DNA of 9,426 nt, taken from assembly GCA_002482005.1 (NCBI GenBank), contig DLFD01000066.1:1-9426 (forward strand), given 5' to 3'. The position numbers were made by a program, and so were the translations under genes. The DNA comes from Lachnospiraceae bacterium UBA7729 (lineage in GTDB: Bacteria; Bacillota; Clostridia; Lachnospirales; Lachnospiraceae). Below the pieces are notes generated by a model, which saw only the letters and a program-made list of their open reading frames with translations, was not told where the DNA came from and searched no databases. Numbering within the stretch: the first letter of the stretch is position 1; the number at the start of each line of letters is the position of its first letter. Shown one piece after another: positions 1-5,328 of the stretch.

Positions 1-186
1 CGCGAGCGGGGGTGATCCCAGCTTGGAGGAAATCACTTCGTAGCAATGACCGTGGTTTCCGTGAGTGTGTATGCTGACAAGGAAATGAGAATAGCAGTTC
101 CATAACAAGTGCTGGAAAAGATAGAAAAAGACGAATTCTATATACAATAAGTACAATTCTGCCAATAATCTCGGGAAACGGTTTCG
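1..186. other. Upstream intergenic region, no supported gene
   Basis: No gene can be supported here. One + frame is open from the window edge and stops with TAG at 41-43, leaving a 13-codon tail (ASGGDPSLEEITS). That is too short to tell a real C-terminus from chance. The segment is noticeably more AT-rich from about 60 onward, as expected for a promoter region. Near its right end it holds two TACAAT hexamers (143-148 and 152-157) and a GAAAC-G-GTTTC palindrome (175-185). These are listed separately or under findings. Confidence 0.6.
173..186 (+). promoter_or_regulatory. Candidate cre / LacI-family operator upstream of the -35
   Basis: The 14 bases GGGAAACGGTTTCG contain a perfect five-base inverted repeat, GAAAC-G-GTTTC (175-185), directly next to the -35 hexamer at 187. 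Against the Gram-positive CcpA cre consensus TGWAARCGYTWNCW it matches 9 of the 13 specified positions, including the AARCG core and the TTTC right arm. The outer T, one W, the Y and the last W do not match. A regulator bound here would contact the polymerase site, so repression or modulation by a LacI-family protein is plausible. This rests on motif and position only. Confidence 0.35.
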
Positions 187-215
187 TTGACCTTGAACAT
201 ACCCTATGCTAAAAT
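187..215 (+). promoter_or_regulatory. Sigma-A-type promoter of the V-ATPase operon
   Basis: The -35 box is TTGACC (187-192), five of six consensus bases. A 17-base spacer separates it from the -10 box TAAAAT (210-215), also five of six. A TG dinucleotide at 207-208 makes it an extended -10 (TGnTAAAAT). Transcription would start near 221-223 and give a leader of about 80 nt before the first gene. The match, spacing and location ahead of the first ribosome binding site make this the most likely operon promoter. Because the -35 box occupies the TTG at 187, that codon should not be read as a start. Confidence 0.75.
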
Positions 216-285
216 GAATTATATTTTGGTCATACTCTACAATACAGAAGTCCGCGGTTTTCTGCCGCAGATCATGCAAAGCAAA

Positions 286-296
286 GAGGAGGTGAG
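286..296 (+). promoter_or_regulatory. Ribosome binding site that sets the TTG start of subunit H
   Basis: GAGGAGGTGAG is an excellent Shine-Dalgarno sequence. Its GGAGG core (288-292) lies 8 bases before the in-frame TTG at 301, which is ideal spacing. It lies only 4 bases before an out-of-frame ATG at 297, which opens an eight-codon frame (MVGQKYDR, stop at 321-323). The in-frame ATG at 274 and GTG at 292 lie before or inside this site and so cannot use it. Confidence 0.7.
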
Positions 297-300
297 ATGG

Positions 301-609
301 TTGGCCAGAAGTACGATCGATAAGATCCGTGAAGTGGAAGCTGAGACGGCTGAAGCTGAGAAGAAGGCGTCGGAAGATGCCAGAAGACTCGTTTCCCAGA
401 CGAAAGAGGATGCGGAGAAGCTGATCCGTGATGTCGAGCTGAAAGCACAGGCGGAAGCGGAGAAACTTGTGAAGGATGCTCAGGCTCAGCAGGACGCTCT
501 GGTCGATGCCAAGAAGAAGGAGACGCAGCACCTTCTTCAGTCTCTGGAGAAACAGGCCGAGGGCAGGATGCAGAAAGCTGCAGACGCCATCGTTTCCCTG
601 ATCGCCTGA
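301..609 (+). CDS. ntpF: V-type ATPase peripheral stalk subunit H (G-type coiled coil)
   Basis: This 102-residue protein is probably the small peripheral-stalk subunit, called G or H in A/V-type ATPases and ntpF in E. hirae naming. It would pair with subunit E to form the stator rods linking the A3B3 head to subunit I. It is almost entirely charged and alanine-rich helix with no membrane segment. Related blocks (DARRLV at 26-31, DAEKLI at 37-42, AEKLV at 53-57) recur at steps of 11 and 15 residues, which fits the right-handed coiled coil of the E/G stalk. The length suits the family (about 100-110). I chose TTG 301 because a strong GGAGG site lies 8 bases upstream. Longer in-frame starts at 274 or 187 have no usable binding site, and 187 lies in the promoter. 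Assignment rests on first position in the operon plus coiled-coil character, since this family is poorly conserved in sequence. Confidence 0.85.
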   Translation: MARSTIDKIREVEAETAEAEKKASEDARRLVSQTKEDAEKLIRDVELKAQAEAEKLVKDAQAQQDALVDAKKKETQHLLQSLEKQAEGRMQKAADAIVSLIA

Positions 610-776
610 GACATGACCGGAGATCCGGGCTGAAACTGGAGATCTGAGACAATCCGTAAACCCGAGACATCCTGAGGAGCAAAGACGCATATGCGGATTC
701 CTGCGTAAGGCGCTTTGCCGATTCAGTAAGTACAATAATGGCAGAAAGATCTGCCGGAAAGGAGTCTGATTAGCCT
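610..776. other. Long leader between subunits H and I
   Basis: These 167 bases carry no supportable gene. The GGAAAGGAG ribosome binding site of the next gene lies at 756-764, about 12 bases before its ATG. A modest hairpin can form from ACGCA (685-689) and TGCGT (702-706). A TACAAT hexamer at 731-736 lies in a ten-base repeat (TAAGTACAAT, 727-736) that also occurs at 148-157. No convincing -35 box accompanies it, so I do not call a second promoter. Confidence 0.5.
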
Positions 777-2795
777 ATGTCTGTAGTTCCGATGAAGCGT
801 ATATCGGTCATCGCCATGAAGAAAGACCGGAAAGCGGTTCTGGAATATCTGCAGGTCCTGGGCGTTGTGGAAGTTTCATTCAAGAGAAAGGAAGATGAGG
901 TCTTCCGGAAGCAGGATATGTCAGCTCAGCAGAGGATGTTCGAGCAGAGAGCCGCCCAGGCGGAAGAAGCCCTTCAGATCCTCAAGAACAATGCACCTGA
1001 GAAGACATCGATCGCCGCAGCCCTGACCGGGCGTGTGGAGATGAGCAGGCAGGAGTTTGATGAGAAGCTGGCCAGAAGGGAAGAGATCCTGAAGGAGTGC
1101 AGCAGTGTCATCGAGCTCGACAAGCATCTTGCCGAGACAGTGTCGTCGATCCCCAAGCTGAAGGACCAGAAGAAGGCCCTTGAGCCGTGGATGAACTTTG
1201 ATCTCCCGCTTGATCTGAAGGAGACCAGGAAGACAGCAATCTTCACGGGAACCCTTCAGGGCGAGTACGACAGGGAATCGCTCTATACCGCACTGAAGAA
1301 GTACGCGGGCGAAGCCGCATTTGACGCGGATATCATCTCGGCGGATGCGACTCAGACTTGCATCTTCCTGGTCTGCGGCAAGAAGGACGCCGCAGCGCTG
1401 AAGGAAGCGCTGAGAAGGCTGAGCTTCGCGGCGCCGCCGGTGACGGGCATGAACCCGAAAGACAGCGCGGCAAAGATCGACAGGGAACTCGAGAAAGCCG
1501 ACAGCGAACTCACAACGATCCACGACAAGTTCCAGGAACTTGCGAAATTCAGGGATGACCTGAAGTTCATGTCCGACTACTTCACGGTCCGTGCGGATAA
1601 GTACGGAGTGATCTCGGACCTTCTTCAGTCGAGACGAGTCTTCTTCCTGGAAGGCTACATCCCGGAGCCTGACGCAGGGAGCGTTCAGCAGAGGCTGGAG
1701 GCAAAGTTCGACGTTGCCGTTACCTTCTCCGAGCCTGGCAAGAAGGAGAAGCCGCCGATCCTGCTGAAGAATAACGGATTCGCGGCTCCGCTCGAAGGAG
1801 TCACGGAGAGCTACTCCATGCCGGATAAGGGCGAGATCGATCCTACCTTCGTCTCCGCCTGCTTCTATTACATCCTCTTCGGAATGATGCTTTCCGATGC
1901 TGCGTACGGTATCATCCTTGCCGTCGCTACCGGGATCATCCTTGCGAAATTCGGAAAGAAGATGGAGGACGGCATGAAGAAGACCATGAAGATGTTCTTC
2001 TTCTGCGGGCTTTCCACTACTTTCTGGGGCTTCATGTTCGGATCCTTCTTCGGAGACGCGGTCAGCGTCATCGCGACCACGTTCTTCAATCGTCCGGATA
2101 TCGCACTGAAGCCGCTCTGGTTTGAACCGATCAACGAACCGATGCGAATGCTTTCCTTCTGCTTCCTGGTCGCCCTGATCCACATGTTCGTGGGTGTCGG
2201 CGTCAAGGGTTATCAGCAGCTGAAAGCAGGACAGGTCCTTGATTTCATCTATGACTGCGTATTCTGGTGGGTATTCATCATCGCCCTGATCGTATGGCTT
2301 CTGTCCGTACCGAGCATGGCGGGCATGCTTCAGCTGAAGACCCTCCCGCAGGCAGTCGTGAAGCCGGCACAGATCCTGGCCCTCATCTCCGCCATCGGGA
2401 TCATCCTGACAGGCGGCAGGGAGTCGAAGAACTGGTTCAAGAGGATCCTCAAGGGACTCTATGCCCTGTACGGAATCTCCAGCTGGCTGTCAGACGTCCT
2501 TTCCTATTCGAGACTTCTTGCTCTCGGACTTGCGACAGGCGTCATCGCAACCGTATTTAACTCCATGGGATCCATGGGAGGCAGGACACCGGCAGGCGTG
2601 ATCATGTTCATCGTCGTCTTCCTGATCGGCAATGTTCTGAACCTTGCTATCAACGCTCTCGGCGCTTATGTCCATACCAATCGTCTGACATACGTCGAGT
2701 TTTTCGGAAAGTTCTACAACGGCGGCGGAAAGAAATTCGTCCCGTTTGCGGCAAACACAAAGTATTACAAATTCAAGGAGGATATGGAATCATGA
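777..2795 (+). CDS. ntpI: V-type ATPase membrane stator subunit I (a subunit)
   Basis: The 672-residue protein is the static ion-channel subunit that faces the K ring in the cytoplasmic membrane. Residues 1 to about 345 form the soluble arm that docks to the E/H stalks, with coiled-coil stretches near 50-120 and 230-270. The rest holds several hydrophobic helices (about 355-390, 403-435, 456-478, 488-515, 528-545, 575-600, 605-632). Family motifs are clear: FGMMLSDAAYG (368-378), SYSRLLALGLA (576-586) and HTNRLTYVEFF (633-643). R579 and R636 correspond to the two conserved arginines (R735 and R799 in yeast Vph1) needed for ion transfer. Length is normal (about 650-680). The ATG at 777 has GGAAAGGAG 12 bases upstream, slightly far. 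The stop overlaps the next start as ATGA, indicating translational coupling to subunit K. Confidence 0.97.
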   Translation: MSVVPMKRISVIAMKKDRKAVLEYLQVLGVVEVSFKRKEDEVFRKQDMSAQQRMFEQRAAQAEEALQILKNNAPEKTSIAAALTGRVEMSRQEFDEKLARREEILKECSSVIELDKHLAETVSSIPKLKDQKKALEPWMNFDLPLDLKETRKTAIFTGTLQGEYDRESLYTALKKYAGEAAFDADIISADATQTCIFLVCGKKDAAALKEALRRLSFAAPPVTGMNPKDSAAKIDRELEKADSELTTIHDKFQELAKFRDDLKFMSDYFTVRADKYGVISDLLQSRRVFFLEGYIPEPDAGSVQQRLEAKFDVAVTFSEPGKKEKPPILLKNNGFAAPLEGVTESYSMPDKGEIDPTFVSACFYYILFGMMLSDAAYGIILAVATGIILAKFGKKMEDGMKKTMKMFFFCGLSTTFWGFMFGSFFGDAVSVIATTFFNRPDIALKPLWFEPINEPMRMLSFCFLVALIHMFVGVGVKGYQQLKAGQVLDFIYDCVFWWVFIIALIVWLLSVPSMAGMLQLKTLPQAVVKPAQILALISAIGIILTGGRESKNWFKRILKGLYALYGISSWLSDVLSYSRLLALGLATGVIATVFNSMGSMGGRTPAGVIMFIVVFLIGNVLNLAINALGAYVHTNRLTYVEFFGKFYNGGGKKFVPFAANTKYYKFKEDMES

Positions 2796-3274
2796 GTTTC
2801 GGACTGTTTTTTGCTCTTGCAGGAGCTGCTCTTGCTGCAGCTACATCAGGTTTAGGTTCAGCTAAGGGTGTCGGAATGGCAGGCCAGGCAGCAGCCGGCG
2901 CTACCACGGACAACCCGGATCTTTTCTCCAAGGTCCTGATCCTTCAGCTTCTTCCTGGTACCCAGGGTATCTACGGACTGCTGATCGCATTCATCTGCCT
3001 GTCCCAGATCGGAATCATGGGCGGCGCTGCCAACCCGGATATGCCTCTTGCTACCGGACTTCTTTACTTCGCAGCATGCCTGCCGGTCATCATCGTTGAG
3101 CCGATCTCCGCTGTCCATCAGGGCAAGACCGCTGTTGCTTCCATCTCCATGGTAAGCAAGAAGCAGGAGACCTTCGGTAAGTCCATGATCTTCCCGGCTA
3201 TGGTCGAGACCTACGCGATCCTTGCACTGCTGATCTCCATCCTCGCTATCTTCGGCGTATCCGCACTTGCCTGA
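2792..3274 (+). CDS. ntpK: V-type ATPase rotor ring subunit K (c subunit, proteolipid)
   Basis: The 160-residue protein consists of two fused helical hairpins (four membrane helices) and forms the rotating ion-carrying ring. The first hairpin has GSAKGVGMAG (22-31) and LPGTQGIYG (54-62). The second has HQGK (109-112) and PAMVETYAIL (135-144), with essential carboxylate E139. The E. hirae Na+ ligands L61, T64, Q65, Q110 and E139, plus Y68, correspond to L54, T57, Q58, Q110, E139 and Y61, so Na+ coupling is predicted. A loop about seven residues longer than in E. hirae (around 74-83) joins the hairpins. Helix 3 contains E103 and P104, which is unusual. The protein has no arginine or tryptophan. 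The ATG overlaps the ntpI stop, and AAGGAGG (about 2775-2781) gives a strong binding site. A 104-base gap follows, unlike most other junctions. Confidence 0.97.
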   Translation: MSFGLFFALAGAALAAATSGLGSAKGVGMAGQAAAGATTDNPDLFSKVLILQLLPGTQGIYGLLIAFICLSQIGIMGGAANPDMPLATGLLYFAACLPVIIVEPISAVHQGKTAVASISMVSKKQETFGKSMIFPAMVETYAILALLISILAIFGVSALA

Positions 3275-3378
3275 GCAACTTGGGAAACACGCCTGCAGAA
3301 AGTACCGGACGGACATTGCCGGAGATATGTTCTTCCGGGATCCTGCACTTACGATGGACATAGGAAGGAGCACAGCGG
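3275..3378. other. K-E intergenic region with modest hairpins
   Basis: This 104-base gap separates the proteolipid gene from subunit E. CCGGA (3319-3323) can pair with TCCGG (3334-3338), with a possible extra G-U pair. TGCAG (3294-3298) can pair around it with CTGCA (3343-3347). No T-tract follows, so it is not a classical terminator. AGGAAGGAG (3362-3370) is the binding site for the next gene. A role in raising the amount of K-encoding mRNA relative to downstream genes would suit the many ring copies needed, but this is inference. Confidence 0.4.
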
Positions 3379-3969
3379 ATGGCTGGAATAGATAAGATCA
3401 TCGAAGATATCCGCGCAGAGTCTGCTGAGACTGTCTCGAAGATCACTTCCGAGGCTAAGGCACAGCATGATGCGGCTATGGCGGAGGCGCAGAAAGACGC
3501 CGACGCAGCTGCAGCAAAGATCGTTGCGAAGGGGAAAAGGGCCGCTGAGGACCTGATCGCCCGCGCCGACAGTGCGGCATCCCTTGAGAGAAGCCGCGCG
3601 GTCCTTGCCACGAAGCAGAAGATGATCGCGGAGGCGGTCGGGACTGCCAAAAGGATGGTCCTGGAACTGCCGGTTGATAAGTATTTTGAACTGATCCTGA
3701 AACTCGTGAAGGAGAACGTTCTTCCGGGAAGCGGCAGTATCTGCTTCTCCGAGAGGGACATCAAGAGAATGCCTTCCGATTTCGCAAAAAAGCTTGTATC
3801 CGTTCTTCCGGAGGGCTCGAAAGTCGAGCTTTCGAAGGAAGACGCGAAGATCGACGGCGGCTTCATCCTGAAGTATGAAGGGATCGAGCAGGATCTCTCT
3901 CTTGACGCGATCTTCGAGGAGAAGAAAGACCAGATGACAGATGCAGCGGGAAAGATCCTGTTTTCTTAA
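3379..3969 (+). CDS. ntpE: V-type ATPase peripheral stalk subunit E
   Basis: The 196-residue protein is the larger peripheral-stalk subunit. It pairs with the H/G coiled coil and anchors the B subunits against rotation. Residues 1-95 are a long charged, alanine-rich helix (for example SEAKAQHDAAMAEAQKDADA, 24-43). Residues 96-196 form the compact C-terminal domain, with the family signature IDGGFILKYEGIEQDLSLDA (158-177) and a final helix carrying FEEKKD (179-184). Length matches the bacterial family (about 190-205). The ATG has AGGAAGGAG eight bases upstream. The gene for subunit C begins 12 bases after the stop, so the two are surely cotranscribed. Confidence 0.95.
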   Translation: MAGIDKIIEDIRAESAETVSKITSEAKAQHDAAMAEAQKDADAAAAKIVAKGKRAAEDLIARADSAASLERSRAVLATKQKMIAEAVGTAKRMVLELPVDKYFELILKLVKENVLPGSGSICFSERDIKRMPSDFAKKLVSVLPEGSKVELSKEDAKIDGGFILKYEGIEQDLSLDAIFEEKKDQMTDAAGKILFS

Positions 3970-3981
3970 AGGAGGAGCGAT

Positions 3982-4950
3982 ATGACCGATAACTTTATCT
4001 ATGCGGTCGCCCGTGTCCGTTCCCATGAGCTGTCTCTGCTGAATGAAAGTGTGATGGCGCAGCTGATCTCCGCCCCCGGTGAAGAGGACTGCCTCAGGAT
4101 CCTGAATGAGAAGGGATGGGGCGCCCAGGGAACTTCCGGGGAGGATATGTTTGCGGCTGAGACGAAAAAGACCTGGGACTTCATAAGGGAGCTTGTCCCC
4201 GAGGACCAGATGAAGATCTTCGACGTCTTCCGCCTGTCTGACGACTATCACAATCTGAAAGCTGCCATCAAGGAATCCTGCATCGGAGGGACTCATCCGG
4301 GGATCTTCGTATCCGGCGGAACCATCCCGGCGGGAAAGCTTGAGGAAGCGCTTGCGTCCTCTGACTACGAAAGTCTTCCGGAAGACTTGCAGGCCGTTGC
4401 GCAGCAGGCGAAGGAACTCCTGCTGACGACGAGAGACGGCCAGCTCTGCGACATCACGGTCGACCGGGCAGCTCTTGAGGCGATCAGAAAGGCCGGCGAA
4501 GCCACGGGCGAGAAGCTTCTTCGTGATTACGGCGAGCTCGTCTGCGCGACAGGCGACATCAAGATCGCTATCCGTGCAGCCAGGACCGGAAAGGACAGGG
4601 CATTCCTCGATAAGGCTCTTGCACCATGCAGCAGCCTTGATACTGCTGCCCTTGCGGAAGCGGCGTCGGCCGGAAACGATCAGATCCTTGCATATCTGGA
4701 ACGCACGGACTACGCGGACGCGGTTCCGGAACTGAAGAAGAGCCTTGCAAGTTTCGAACGCTGGTGCGACGACCGGATGATCGAGAGAATTCGTCCGGAG
4801 ATCCACAACCCGTTCGGGATCGGGCCGCTGGCGGCATATATCCTTGCCCGTGAAAGCGAGATCAAGACGGTCCGCATCATCCTGGCAGCCAAGAGAAATG
4901 GTCTGCCGGAAGCGATGCTCCGGGAAAGGGTGAGAGAGACATATGTCTAA
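3982..4950 (+). CDS. ntpC: V-type ATPase subunit C (d-type ring-shaft connector)
   Basis: The 322-residue protein corresponds to the funnel-shaped subunit (C in bacteria, d in eukaryotes) that sits on the K ring and receives the D/F shaft. The all-helical, soluble sequence carries the family's DYHNLKAAIK motif (88-97) followed by a GTIP turn (113-116). Its C-terminus is also typical: NPFGIGPLAAYILARESEIK, then VRIILAAKRNG and a final RVRETYV. Length is close to E. hirae NtpC (about 327). The start at 3982 has AAAGGAGG a few bases upstream. The last eight bases overlap the start region of subunit F, consistent with coupled translation and equal amounts of the two. Confidence 0.95.
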   Translation: MTDNFIYAVARVRSHELSLLNESVMAQLISAPGEEDCLRILNEKGWGAQGTSGEDMFAAETKKTWDFIRELVPEDQMKIFDVFRLSDDYHNLKAAIKESCIGGTHPGIFVSGGTIPAGKLEEALASSDYESLPEDLQAVAQQAKELLLTTRDGQLCDITVDRAALEAIRKAGEATGEKLLRDYGELVCATGDIKIAIRAARTGKDRAFLDKALAPCSSLDTAALAEAASAGNDQILAYLERTDYADAVPELKKSLASFERWCDDRMIERIRPEIHNPFGIGPLAAYILARESEIKTVRIILAAKRNGLPEAMLRERVRETYV

Positions 4951-5278
4951 GAAGATAGCAGTGATGGGCGACTGGGACTCCATCTACGGATTCTCCGCCC
5001 TGGGGCTTGACACATTTCGCGTTGAAGAGAGCGCGACCGAAGACGAAGCCGAGGCGGAGCTGAGAAAACTTGCCACGGATAATTACGAAGTGATCTACAT
5101 CACAGAAGCACTTGCGGCGAAGATCCCGCACGAGATCGAGAAGTACCGCACGCTGCCGAGTCCGGCGATCATCCTGATCCCGGGTATCTACGGCAACACC
5201 GGAGCCGGACTTTCCGCAGTAAAAAAGAGCGTGGAGCAGGCAATCGGAAGTGATATCATCTTCGGCAAAGACAACTAA
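4943..5278 (+). CDS. ntpG: V-type ATPase central shaft subunit F
   Basis: The 111-residue protein is the small shaft subunit that binds D and modulates activity. It is named ntpG in E. hirae, although it is subunit F of the complex. It has the expected Rossmann-like alpha/beta pattern: KKIAVMGDWDSIYGFSALGL (3-22), then VIYITEALA (50-58), SPAIILIPG (73-81), and the C-terminal SVEQAIGSDI (96-105) that packs on subunit D. Length is typical (about 100-110). The ATG lies inside the end of ntpC (overlap 4943-4950). The only upstream binding site is GGAAAGGG (4923-4930), about 12 bases away, so initiation probably depends partly on ribosomes finishing ntpC. Confidence 0.95.
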   Translation: MSKKIAVMGDWDSIYGFSALGLDTFRVEESATEDEAEAELRKLATDNYEVIYITEALAAKIPHEIEKYRTLPSPAIILIPGIYGNTGAGLSAVKKSVEQAIGSDIIFGKDN

Positions 5279-5281
5279 GAC

Positions 5282-5307
5282 GGGATCTGCGCGAAAGCGT
5301 CTGTCCC
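5282..5307 (+). promoter_or_regulatory. GAAA-tetraloop hairpin just upstream of ntpA
   Basis: In the F-A gap the RNA can fold as GGGAU (5282-5286) with GUCCC (5303-5307), a symmetric 2x2 internal loop, then GCGC (5289-5292) with GCGU (5297-5300), closed by a GAAA loop (5293-5296). Two of the nine pairs are G-U. No U-tract follows, so it is not a terminator. It sits between the ntpG stop and the ntpA binding site (5312-5319). A role in mRNA processing or protection, or in setting A and B levels, is possible but inferred. Confidence 0.45.
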
Positions 5308-5328
5308 TTACAGGAAAGGCATGGGATT

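Noticed and set aside
151..162. TACAAT boxes at 143-157 as the main promoter
   Set aside because: No acceptable -35 hexamer lies 16-18 bases upstream. The TTGACC/TAAAAT pair at 187-215 is much stronger.
187..300. Longer form of subunit H starting at TTG 187 or ATG 274
   Set aside because: TTG 187 is the -35 hexamer and would lie upstream of the transcript start. ATG 274 has no ribosome binding site. The strong GGAGG at 288-292 points to TTG 301, which gives a family-sized protein.
691..708. Five-codon leader MRIPA in the H-I gap
   Set aside because: It has only a weak GAGGAG 11 bases upstream and is too short to support.
738..773. Eleven-codon upstream frame MAERSAGKESD ending just before ntpI
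   Set aside because: It has no ribosome binding site of its own and overlaps the ntpI site. No repeated regulatory codons suggest attenuation.
921..4983. Long antisense open frames (920-2183 and 3349-4983, minus strand)
   Set aside because: They lie wholly opposite well-conserved ntpI, ntpE and ntpC. Their arginine/leucine-rich composition is typical of reverse reading of GC-rich genes, and the frame over 3349-4983 crosses gene boundaries without matching any family I recognise.
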